From contig OY752144.1 of assembly GCA_963573315.1 (NCBI GenBank), positions 1,420,501 to 1,484,500 on the forward strand: a stretch of 64,000 nt of DNA. The letters run 5' to 3'. The position numbers and the translations under genes were made by a program. The notes under the pieces were generated by a model. The model searched no databases. It was not told the origin of the DNA and saw nothing but the letters and a program-made list of their open reading frames with translations. Below, one piece after another: positions 1-10,200 of the stretch; positions within the stretch are counted from its first letter, which is position 1; each line of letters starts with the position of its first letter. The stretch comes from Entomortierella parvispora. Lineage: Eukaryota > Mortierellomycota > Mortierellomycetes > Mortierellales > Mortierellaceae.

Positions 1-562
1 AGTTTTTGCCTCCTCGACAGGCAAGTACAACTGTGATTGTCGATCGATAGATGATCGGTGGATTTTGTCCGCCAATCGCTTACGGCAGCGATGCTTGTTG
101 ATTTTACGAAATCTGAAAAGAAAAACAAAGTAGTGTTTCGCGTGTGTGTCTAACGATTTTGCTTTATTTGGTCATTTTTCCGCACCGTAGGTTGAAAAAA
201 GGACGCCACAGGAGCAGTTTGCATATGAGCAACTCCAACGAACCAAGCGGAAGAAACTGAAGCTGAAAATCAAGGAAGAAAAGCGACAGGCACGAGATAG
301 AGCAAAGGCAGGAGACAAATCGGCTGCAGAAGAGGCAAAGTCCGCGGAGCATTTACAAGAACACGGAGAGACGGAGGGTGCAGCTTTACTATCATCATCG
401 GTAAAGCATGGAGTGGATCTCGATCTTGAGGAGTTAGGAAACAATGGTCATCAGGACGAAGGGCAAGACGGCGGATCGGACACAGCGCAGCCTGACGATT
501 CGTTCGACCCATATGCGGAGCTGCTCCGAACCGTCACGCTACCAAGAGATGGAAGCATGTAA
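1..562 (+). CDS. 3' end of an unidentified gene (partial)
   Basis: I do not recognise the product. The last exon (191-562) encodes 123 residues ending in a TAA that overlaps an AATAAA motif. It starts with a very basic Lys/Arg-rich helix (KRKKLKLKIKEEKRQARDR), passes through an Ala/Glu-rich linker, and ends in an acidic, Asp-rich tail with DSFDPYAELL. Such a basic-then-acidic layout is common in nuclear or nucleolar proteins, but that is inference. The intron before it appears to run 21-190. Its donor is AG|GCAAGT, a GC-type donor; using the nearby GT instead would give an immediate stop, while the GC donor joins FLPPRQ to VEKRTPQEQ in phase. A TCTAAC branch-like motif and a CGTAG acceptor fit. 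The gene body lies outside the window. Confidence 0.6.
21..190 (+). other. GC-AG intron of the partial gene
   Basis: The donor is CAG|GCAAGT and the acceptor CGTAG|GTT, 170 nt apart, phase 0. The GT four bases downstream (AA|GTACAA) would shift the frame into TGA two codons later, so the GC donor is preferred. A TCTAAC branch-like motif lies upstream of the acceptor. Confidence 0.5.
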
Positions 563-1331
563 ATAAAACAACAGAGAAACGTTACTCTCTACTACCCTTG
601 ATCAGTGGCATGGTGGCTGAAGTCCTCGGTCTGGACTTTTGGAGTTTCATTGTTGGCTTTTGTGGCAGTGCGTACGTAATTTTGCGGGCGGGAGAAGTTC
701 TCTAACGGATTCCATTTCCTCCGCGGGAACTATTCTTTTCTTCCTTTTTAATCTCAGGGTTTTTCCGCGGACTCGACTCGGTGCCCCGGAAAAGTGAGAA
801 CTGCCACTGCAGCAATCGATACTCCCTATTTGCGATCGGTCCCTCCTGACACGCCAGCCACGCGTCTCGATCGAAACCAAAAAAAAAAAAAAAAATAAAA
901 GGTAAAAAAAGAAGGCCCAGCAGGTCTAAATTGAGACAACCTGGCCCAGCATCCACAATGTACGAAATGACGGTAGTCGTAGCGTTCGTAGGATTGAGAG
1001 GATGGAGACACAACGGCTGCGGTCATTGCGGCCACGTCAGTCAGTCAGGAACAGAACGTACTTTCTTGGCAAGATTGAAAGTCGAGCGTGCGTAGGCTGT
1101 CACACGCACACACGCACGCAGAATAGGGTTGATTGCGCTGCGGTGTGGGCGCGTGATCTCGAAAGCCTCTCGCTGTGCGCAGACGATCGTCATTGTGCGT
1201 GCGTGTGTGCTGCTGTGCTATGCTGTGCTATGTGCTGTGCTCTGTGCGCACGCTGCGTGGCAGTGTCGAAAATTGCAACTCCACTGAAAAAAGGGACGAG
1301 AGACCAAAAAAAATAAGTCACGTGCATCTAT
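563..1331. other. Intergenic region left of the MULE
   Basis: No supportable gene. It contains an A17 homopolymer (879-895) and a TGTG/TGCTGTGC-rich stretch around 1190-1260. The open frames here are low-complexity shadows. Confidence 0.6.
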
Positions 1332-1340
1332 GTGAGTTAT
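1332..1340. repeat. 9-bp target-site duplication, left copy
   Basis: GTGAGTTAT, identical to 5141-5149 and directly abutting the left inverted terminus. Nine bases is the usual duplication length for Mutator-like elements. Confidence 0.9.
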
Positions 1341-1375
1341 GAGGAGCCTTATGTCACAGACGCAGCTCATACGAT
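1341..1375 (+). repeat. MULE left terminal inverted repeat
   Basis: Starts GAGGAGCCTT then ATGTCACAGA. It pairs with 5106-5140 in inverted orientation. Weaker gapped similarity (CATTC...ACATG) may continue to about 1402. Confidence 0.85.
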
Positions 1376-1393
1376 CACACCGACTACATTCAT

Positions 1394-1425
1394 CATCACA
1401 TGACATCCTCATCACATGACATCCT
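1394..1425 (+). repeat. Perfect 16-bp tandem duplication
   Basis: ATCACATGACATCCTC occurs twice back to back (1394-1409, 1410-1425). The second copy contains the ATG at 1416, the furthest-upstream possible start of the transposase. The copies are not in the same frame. Confidence 0.85.
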
Positions 1426-4240
1426 CCTTGAAAACAAAGACTCGCGTTTCGCGTCCTTCATCCCACTCTCCATCTTCCTCCATCATTATGGACCTGAATA
1501 CTCCTACCTTTCACCTTGACCCTTCTTCTGACGAGCAGGAACATAGCATCTCTGCTGATGATCCTATAGTAGAAGACAAGCTAGCCTGTGATCAAATAGA
1601 GCAGGTGGTGTCCAAAGCTTTAGACGAACTTGTAAGTGAAAGAGTTTCCTGATGGAGTAAGTTTGGTTTGCAGTTCATTAGCTGTACATTAACAAAGTCA
1701 ATCTCCAGAACGCAGCTGCAGATGAGATCCGAGAAACTGCAAAGGAGGGCGATGCCGATGTAGAAGTAGACAAAGCAGACATAGAGGTTGGTATCCTTCG
1801 ATGCTTTTGATTTATATTCTTGCCCTGCCCTGTCGCAAACAATACACTAATTCCAGCCACTTTGACAGTTACTTCGGACGCGCATCACGGAAGGACTTAA
1901 TGGCATTGTGCTGAGCAGAATACGAGGAGTACTTTCTAGAGATGCCGTTATTCTGCGCTCTGCAAAACACTTCAAGCTTGATCCAAACCTCAGGTTTGTT
2001 AGGCTTGATGAGGAGGTGGCAGAGTTCTATCTTGAGCCTCACTCATTCGAAGGCTGGATGGAGAGGCATCAAAGGGCCATCTCGACCAACTTTATTTTTT
2101 TAAGAGAGTACAAGTATAATGATCCTGACAACCAACGTCGACTGACCTTTCAGTGTCAGTGCGGAGGTAAAAAACAAGTGCGGAAGGAGAGAGTCAACGG
2201 AGGTAAGACTGGTAAAGCCCGTGTTCGACAAGAGAGTATCAAGAAAGGTTGTCCATCCAGGATTGCGGTTCTATATCAACCGGTAATGATGCCAGGCGGC
2301 TCTCGCCAGCAGGCATGTGTCGTTGAGTATTATTACCAGCACAACCACACTGTTGGCGACATCGCCGATCTTGGGACACGGCAAAAGTCTGCAGCTATCA
2401 AGGCGGCAATTGAACGGCTGCTGGACCAGGGATCATCAATTCACCGGGTGATGCAATAACTGACGATAGGGTACGACAAATTCATGCAAATTACACGAGG
2501 AGATGGTGGGCGACTATCAAGAGATGACTTCATCACCTATGATGATGTTTACAACATATGGCAGAAGAAGGCGGCCGCTGTAATAAGGAAGGATGACCAT
2601 GAAGTCCTATCAGCTATAAAGTGGATGGAGGAATTTCAACAGGAGAATGGATTCACCTTTTACGATAAGAACGATATCACCAGTGGGATATATTTCGGGT
2701 TCGCTTGCTTGTGGCAACTACAACAGCTCAAGACGCATGGCAGAACATTGTGCTTTGACGGAACTCATAAGGTCTTCGGGCAAGTCAGTTACTACTCTTA
2801 CAGTGCACCATCAACCAATCTATTAGTTACATACGCTTATAAAGACTATATTCTAACTATCTGTTCACTCTCGTCTTGAAGAACTCGGATAATGGATTTG
2901 GCATCCCTGTCGCATTCCTTCTAATGAAGTCCTGTGACGCCCGTATTCTGTCCAACTGGTTAACTGCCATTCGTATCAAGATGAAGATGCTGTTCTCCAA
3001 GGATGGAGAGGATTATACCTTCGCGCCCAATGCCGCTATCACAGATCAAGGCCCCACAGAGATCCTAGCCATTAAAACCGCGTTTCCCGGTGTACCTATC
3101 TTCTACTGTGCATGGCACGTCTTAAAGGTGTGGGAACGCGAAGTCAAGAGTAGGATGACAGGACTAGGCGTCCATCCTGTCGACAAAAGGGTTGAAATTA
3201 GGGCACTGGTACGTTAAAAACTCAGAGTCGTGCTGATCCAATTGGCCTCCCTGAATGAGTTGAAGCTAAGACCCAACATCCGTTTCTAGCTTAGATCTCA
3301 ACTTCGCACGATCTTGTATGAAAAGGATCGAGCAGAGGCGCAGAGGCTCATTGCGAACTTTCGCAAAGTTTGGAAGGACCAGGTAGACCTCCTGAATTAT
3401 CTCAGCAAGAACTATTTCGGCAGGGTTGGGTTTGAAGCACACCATGAGGAGGTACAGAAGGTACAGAGGTCCTGGATGCTCTGCTATCGACAAGAGGTAG
3501 CCTACTCTTCGATTGATACAAACAACTATATTGAATCGTGGCACAACACTCTCAAACGCCATTTCTTCAAAGACAAACAGCAACGACGTCTAGATACCGT
3601 CATCTACACTCTTGCAAGGATGGCGGTTCCCCATTTTCAACAGAAGTGTATTCGGAGCATCGTCAATGTCGGCAGGATGAATCCGGCTCAAACAAAGGAG
3701 CTTCAGCTCACAAATCTTGCCAGAGATCATATCATGACTCGAGAATCGAGGGGCTACGTGGGAGCCTACATGAAGCAAACGTCCGATAACACTCTCTATG
3801 TCGAGTCATTTACAAACATGGCAGTAGGATACGAGGTCGAGATCGACTTCTCCAAGACTCCTAGTGGCCACATCACCCAATGCTCTTGCATGTTTTTCTA
3901 CAATAACAGGAGCTGCTGCAAGCATATTGCCCTGGTGCAGATCGAACTGCCTCATATCAAATACTTCCGTGCTGACTTCTGGGAACATCAAGCAAACTTT
4001 CACCTTGGAATGCTCCAGCCTGAAGATGAACCGACGTACTCCTCACCAGAAGTGGATCGCATCAGCTTCGGCATGCAGCGTCTTGGGATGTTGGAAGAAC
4101 TGAGGGATAAGAAAGCAGAATACCCTCTTCGAGCACAAGTAGAGGCAAAACTGCAAGAACTGATCGACTTGTTTGAGCCTTCATTCCCTCGATTGCCAGG
4201 TCAAAGCCTCAGCTCCAAACGGCAACGACAGATGTATTGA
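1416..4240 (+). pseudogene. MULE transposase gene with one in-frame stop
   Basis: Five exons in consistent phase: 1416-1631, 1709-1786, 1869-2783, 2882-3208, 3290-4240 (829 codons; translation could also begin at the ATG at 1489). An N-terminal FAR1/WRKY-GCM1-like zinc finger spans about residues 190-257 (QCQCGG, a later Cys, then HNH). The MULE transposase domain shows the catalytic acidic triad: Asp395 in FDGTHKVF, Asp458 in ITDQGPTE and Glu594 in NNYIESWHN, with the typical FYCAWHV after the second Asp. A SWIM zinc finger CxC...CxH lies at about 710-724. Codon 295 is TAA (2457-2459), in the same frame as the downstream exon and not in an intron. The product would end after the DNA-binding finger and before the catalytic core. 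Everything else is open and the splice sites are intact, so the stop looks recent. An AATAAA follows at 4244. Confidence 0.85.
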
Positions 4241-4335
4241 AACAATAAACGAATGATATGGACATACAAACACCATTGCTGCTAGCAGCACCCATTGCTC
4301 CTCTCTTACTGCTGTTCCGTACTGCTTCCGCACTG

Positions 4336-4400
4336 CTTCCGCTCTCTCGCTCTCTCCCTCTCTCCCTCTCTCCCTCTCTCCCTCTCTCTCTCTCTTTCTC
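4336..4400 (+). repeat. CT-rich microsatellite inside the MULE
   Basis: A run of TCTC/CCTCTCTC units lies about 100 bp after the transposase stop. The flanking pyrimidine-rich sequence continues to about 4560. It creates long but meaningless open frames on both strands. Confidence 0.8.
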
Positions 4401-5105
4401 ACTCATTCTCACATTATTTTATACTAGGCCCCCCTGCACTCCTCCAACACACTCTCTCTCATTTTCACGCTCTCCCATGCTCTCCTATACCAACTCTTGC
4501 ACCCCTCTTAAACTTCCTCTCATTTCCTCACACATTTCCTTGTTTCTTTTCGCGCTCTTTCTTTCATGATTATCTGTTGAATAACAAAAGTCCAAAATAA
4601 CGACAACTTATTGACTGTTGAGTGCTTTAATTTGTCATTTTCTCGGCCAATTCTCAGTCGATCTCGTTAAAAATTAGACGAGAGAGTTCGCCTGATGGAA
4701 TACTAAAAGTCTTTATTAATGCAGAAGTGTCCAAAACGACTTCTTTGAAGTTGAAAGTAAAAAGTACGAAAAAGTGCAACTTAATTTTTTTTGTTCTTCC
4801 TACAAATCTTTTCACGCGTCTTCACTCCATATTCTGATGATTGGGCATCTCAAGATTTTTGTTTTCACAAAACAAACTACATAGTGGCATCCGCAATATG
4901 TTAAACTACAAATAACTATTAGTGGGTACAATTGGGAAATGACTTTTTGAGGTACTTTCCTAGAGACCTACTTGGAATTGTGGGTGGATTCCCTCCCTTT
5001 GCCTGCCTAGATACAGGTCGCATCTGATTGGATAATGGGTGAGTATCACATGATGCAACTGCATCCGCCCACAGGGTCACATGTTGGAAGATTGGAATGG
5101 CTTTA

Positions 5106-5140
5106 ATCGCATGAGCTTCGCCTGTGACATATACACACTC
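5106..5140 (-). repeat. MULE right terminal inverted repeat
   Basis: Read on the minus strand it starts GAGTGTGTAT then ATGTCACAGG, aligning without gaps to the left terminus. Confidence 0.85.
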
Positions 5141-5149
5141 GTGAGTTAT
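5141..5149. repeat. 9-bp target-site duplication, right copy
   Basis: GTGAGTTAT, identical to 1332-1340. Confidence 0.9.
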
Positions 5150-5330
5150 TGGTGGCGAGAGGATCGTGTTTGTTTGAAAATCAAAGCCACCGGAGCAAAG
5201 CGAGCCTGCAAACGGAGAGTGCGTTCCTGACTGCTGTGGGTCAAGTGGTAAAGATGCACATTCGACTTGTCCGCTTGTTCGTTCGCATTCCCGTCCATTG
5301 AATCAAACCCAACCCGCCTTCGCCCCTACA

Positions 5331-6540
5331 ATGCTCAGAAACTCACTCGCCAGGACCGCTGCCATCTTCCCCCAGGCTGTCAAGGCCTCCCCCATGTCCG
5401 CTCACAGCATCGTTGCCATCCGATGCAATTCCAACGCTGCTGCTGGTGAGGGTCGTCGTACACGTAAAGATGCATTGGACAGACGCCTCAGGACATACAG
5501 TGCACCCATGCATCTATGCTTTGGTGCCATGCATGAATGGGATCGACAGGAAAGACGAGCTTAGTCAACCAAATGGGAAATGGAATGAAGTGGACCTTGG
5601 AGAAGCCTCACGCCGACTAAACATTGTCCATGCTGTTGAATGCTTCGACCAGCCAGCGCTTCCTACGGACGTTGCAACGAAACCCGCACCTGGACCATCA
5701 TGATACTCCACTCAGGACAGCATCTTTCTAATCAGCTCAAACTAACACGAGGGCCATGGTTTACACTTTGGAATGATAGCCGAAGACGGATTGTTGAATA
5801 TTCTCAAGTCTTCGATCAACTCACGTAGGTGTTGATATTTAAAGCCATGTACCCCACTCTTCTTTTGTTGGTCGCTTATAAAATGAGCTCACTCTTTCTC
5901 TCTTCTATTCGGCAACTAACAGCGGTAACAGGTGCTCCTTCTAACGAGCAATTCAGAGTGGCTCGCGGTAACTACCGCAAAGGCGATGTAAGGACGAATT
6001 GCTCATGACAGACCGACTCAAGCATGTACAGGGATATCAGAAATTGACAAGCCAAGATGTTTTTATTCTCGACCGGGTTTCTCTCTGTAGATCTACAAAC
6101 CCTCAGATCTTAATGACTCTGGACCAACGAAATTCGGCGCTCCACCCAAGCCAGTGGATGAGCTCAAGATCTTGAAGTTGAACCCCGTTGTCGAGTACAA
6201 GGTAAGGCACCTACGAATGTCTTGTCCGAGGCAAAAGTGCATGAAGCAGGAAGCATAGGGGTGTTATAGCGACCTAAACGACGTGGTCGATCTGCCTTGA
6301 TGAAGATGCCTCCGACCAAAAAAAAAAAGGAAAAAAAAAGGAAAGGGCAAAGGCTGACATCACTCTTTTTCTCTTGTTCTCAAGAACGCTGCCTTGCTGT
6401 CACACTACGTGTCGCCTCTCGGGCGCATTCTCTCAAGGGAACAGACTGGTCTCTCGGCCAAGAACCAGCGCCGTGTCACGAAGGCTATCCGCCGTGCTCG
6501 CGCAATGTGCATCGTCAGCCCCACCGCCAAGCAACACTGA
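5331..6540 (+). CDS. Mitochondrial small-subunit ribosomal protein bS18m
   Basis: Four exons: 5331-5445, 5932-5987, 6091-6201, 6385-6540, giving 145 residues. It is a structural protein of the mitochondrial 37S subunit, homologous to bacterial S18 and yeast Rsm18. The first about 38 residues are an Arg/Ala/Ser-rich matrix-targeting sequence ([13 protein letters not shown]). The S18 core occupies residues about 57-145: IYKPSDLND, then [32 protein letters not shown] and [16 protein letters not shown], the conserved basic RNA-binding helix. ATG 5331 is chosen because it opens the presequence. All introns have GT...AG ends. A MULE is inserted upstream, its right end 190 bp before the ATG, so part of the native promoter may have been displaced. 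The family call is firm; the very short second exon (56 nt) is supported by phase. Confidence 0.9.
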
Positions 6541-7244
6541 GCATGTCCATGTCCTCCTCTTGTAGTCTCTGCCATTGTTATATTTTTCTCATTCATATTA
6601 TTAAAACACCATACCACAACCGCAACCACTTTTCCTCTTTGTTTCTCTTGATCGATCTTGTGTCTACGGCGTGCCTGGAGCGGCGACTGTATTCAAAAGG
6701 AGGGGAAAGGAAGGGAGGGAGCACAAGAAAACCAAAGAAAAAAAAATATTCCCAAATGCGTTTCCACACACAAAGGAAACTCATCCCTCCGCTCGGTGGC
6801 TTGGCTTGTGTTGTCTCGCGCCTCGGGATCTCTCTCCAAGGGTACGTTCGGCCTGATGCTCCTCATGGCACCTTATACACACATCCTCATCCTTCCCTCT
6901 TTCCTTCTCCCTTCATCGCCCCCCTCTTTCATCAGGACTCACACCCCTTCCATCTCCTTGGACTTTTTCAGCTTCGTCGGATTGGATTGTTAGTTGCATC
7001 TCAAGGTCAGCATCATACTACGCTTGTTACTGGTCTTCTCCCTCCCTTTGAATGAACCCAAACTAATCTTGCCAAAAAAAACTACAAACACGCGCGATCT
7101 CAGTCAATTACCTTGGCCCGAGCAGCAGTGAGCTCTATTCATCCCCTTCGGAACTTCTAGAAAAGTGGCAGGAGTATCTCTTCTGTGACAGTACCCAGTC
7201 CATCGGGCCTGAAACAGAGAGAAGACTACCCTTGGCTCCCTATC
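6541..7244. other. Intergenic: bS18m 3' region and PPR gene leader
   Basis: Pyrimidine-rich sequence with short A runs. I see no gene. Long frames here have no family resemblance and are low complexity. Confidence 0.5.
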
Positions 7245-10200
7245 ATGGATATTCGAAGATTCTTCACGGCATCCTGTCCGTTGGTGCCGAAACGATGCCT
7301 CTCCAATTCTATGCAGCGCCTTTCAGCAGTCAGGGACTCCATCCCAAACCGGCCTTCACAGAAACATGGGTCAAGGCGGATACCAGGAAACGGATCTATA
7401 CCCAGCAGACCACTCGCTCACGGGCATCCGCGTGTTCAGGATCGACGAACTCGATCACTGTCGTTAAGAGCAGAGGGATACGGATTCCATTTTCCTGACG
7501 ATCGGCCACATACACTTGCCCTTCAATCAACTCTCAGCTTCACAAATCATCAAAGGATTCGGTCATCTCCACTACAGCCTCATAGTTCAGGATCGTCACT
7601 ATCGCACCTTACCTTCTCATTGTCACCTCTCCGAATCGCCTGCCAACAAACCAATTCCTCAGGGGCGGCAGCGGCAGGATCGATGAGGATGTTCTCAACT
7701 TCAAGAGTCGCCTTTCGGAGCTCCTTCATACCCTCTGATCCTGCACTAGCATCCCGAGTACCGACTTCGAAACCAAAGTCGCATGCTGATCGAACCACTA
7801 TGACCAATGTCAAATCAACATCATCAACATCACCTTTGCTGTCGAGCGTATTAGACAGGGGCAAACCGCAGAAATTAAAAAGATCTCTTTGGGGATCGCC
7901 TCTAGGAAGTAGGAGGAGAAAGCTGGCTGCTATGCACCGAGCCAGGTTACTGCAAGACGTCAAGAGGATGAGGCAGGCGGCTCCTAGACATTCGGCTCAA
8001 TTGTCAGCTTCGAATATCGTCCAAAGCAAGACAAGTACAAGGACAATTTTACAACAAAAGCGACGAGCCGAGCAGTTGAAGGCAGGACGCGACCATGCCT
8101 ACACCATGGACGCGTATGGAAGATTGCATCCACGGTACCATCATGTGCACTATTATTACAGAAAGCGGCATACCAAGCGGATCCATTTCCTAGGGTTTCA
8201 GCACTTTTTGAAACGCAACCGATTAACCTCACAGAAGGGGCAGAATGCTCTCAGGATTCAGCGATCCTCGAATCTTAGCAAGATCAGTCAGACACGGCAT
8301 AAGCGGGATGCTACTAGGACACTGCGATTTCAGGCTACAACTAGCAGACTCTTATTTTATCTGGATCGAGCCATTGAGCAAGGCCGCTCCGAAAAGGCCA
8401 TTAGGATCGCCAAGTCGCTTTTTAGGGTCAAGCGAGGCGGAGCATCTTTGCCACGTGGGAGCCAGTGTACAAAATTGATCGAGTTGAACGAGGCGTGTTA
8501 CGTTGATTCCAAGAAGAACCCGGCATCAGCCCCGATAGTGCAACTTACGGCGGCCGAGTGCAACGCGATTCTATCTCACTGTGCTGATCTCAAAGATTGG
8601 AGCAATGGCCTCCGCATCACCAATGTTCTCATGGCTCGTTATCAGTCGCCTGGTTTTGATTATAATGATCATAGTAGGGGGGCCCCGAACGCAGGAACCA
8701 TTCATATGATGTCGACGCACTACGCGAACTCAAATCGTCCCGATGCCGCTCTAAAGATGTTTCAGATCCTCACAAAACGTTATCCGAGTCAGATTCCCAT
8801 CGAGGTCTACACAAACTACTTGTATCAGCTCGCCACCAAACCCGATTCGATCTCATGGATCCGAAGGACGTTGGACCACCTTCTAAAGCATGGACCAGCA
8901 CCTACGACCACCTCATACAACGTTCTCTTGAAGGCAGTCGGTACCGGAAAAAGTTCCCGTCGCGCAGAGGGCGTCTTGAAAGAGATGGAGCTTCATGGAA
9001 TCCAAGCAGACCAGCAAACCTTCCGAACCCTGATCCAATTCTCCCTTCAAGATCTCAAGTTCAACAAGGCACACTTTTGGTTGGGCGAGTACAGGAGGCA
9101 AGGTTTCGAGGTGCTCCCACGTATGTTGGATGTTTTCATGAAAACTTGCGTGGAGTATTCGATCAGTGCACAGGTTTACTCGGATTCTCTTGCTCGGGAA
9201 TGGATGTACAAGGCGTTGCACGTTATGCAGCTCATCTCCCGGGAGGGTCTTCGACCAACGCCTCGCTCATACGAGTACCTAATCCAGGGCTTTTTATCGC
9301 AAGACAAAGTTCGAGAGGCAAAGGCGACCATGGACATGATGAGAAACGACTCTTATCTGTATACCCCGACCCAGAAGACCTGGATCCTGCTGTTTGAGTA
9401 CCACCTGTCCAAAGGGGATGAGGCGTCCGCAATCGAAACGCTAAACAACATGCGGAGAGAGCGCACGACCGGGTGGGGCTCTGAAGTTCGCCAGGCTGTC
9501 GCATCTATGAACCGACTTCCGGATTATGTCAACCCTGTCCCTACCTCGATGTACCACCAACTCTTTCGTCACTTGCTAGACCACAACAAAATCCCTAATG
9601 CCGAGCGAATTCTGTACGAGCTCTTAGTCCGTCAGAAGCAAGCAAAACCCCGAGGAAAGGAGGTTGTAGAGCTGATCTGGCGACTGGAGCGACATCCAAA
9701 AGCAGCTGAGCGCGTATACGAGCTCTTGTTCTCTCAGACAGAATTCAAGGGTTCGTATTCTGGACGAACTGCACGCCATCGACGGAATAATCGGATCTTG
9801 ATCCAGGGCCCTATTCAGATGGCAAATGTCGGTGTGATGAGGGCCAAGGCCCTTTCCGGAGACCGAGCCCTGCATGAAGAGACATGGAAAGCATGGACGG
9901 ATATGACAGAACGTTTCGAGGCGGAAAGTAAATTGTCGGCATCGGATACTTCAAAGTCAGCCAAGGATCGCCATGTCTTGGCGTCTGCATTTGAAGAGAC
10001 TGTAAAGGCTTTACGACATTCCGGACCAAAGGAATGGCGCTTCCAGCAATTGCAGCAGCCAAAGCCAAAGGAGGTCGAGCCTGTTGTGGATAGCTGGGAT
10101 TTCAGTTCTGTTCAGCATGGCTCCCGACGGAAAACTGACAGCGGGACTCGGCGAGGCCTCGTGGATAGGCGTGGCCGACCCATTTCGGAAAGGATCTCAT

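Larger units (their letters stand above)
1341..5140 (+). mobile_element. Complete Mutator-like (MULE) DNA transposon, 3.8 kb
   Basis: The element is bounded by 35-nt terminal inverted repeats: 1341-1375 against the reverse complement of 5106-5140. They match at 26 of 35 ungapped positions, 23 of 26 over the inner block that includes ATGTCACAG and AGCTCAT. Both ends begin GAG. A perfect 9-bp direct repeat, GTGAGTTAT, flanks both ends. Inside is one five-exon gene for a transposase with a FAR1-type zinc finger, a MULE DDE domain and a SWIM finger, all typical of the superfamily. After the gene come about 900 bp without coding potential, including a CT microsatellite. The transposase carries an in-frame TAA, so autonomy is doubtful. 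The insertion lies 182-190 bp upstream of the bS18m start codon. Boundaries are seen directly in the sequence; the family assignment rests on domain motifs. Confidence 0.9.

Noticed and set aside
4209-4412. Arg/Glu-rich open frames on the minus strand over the CT microsatellite
   Set aside because: Produced solely by the repeat (RERERE-type translation).
6297-7055. 252-residue open frame overlapping the last bS18m exon
   Set aside because: It runs through the coding exon in another frame and then through the 3' UTR; no domain features.
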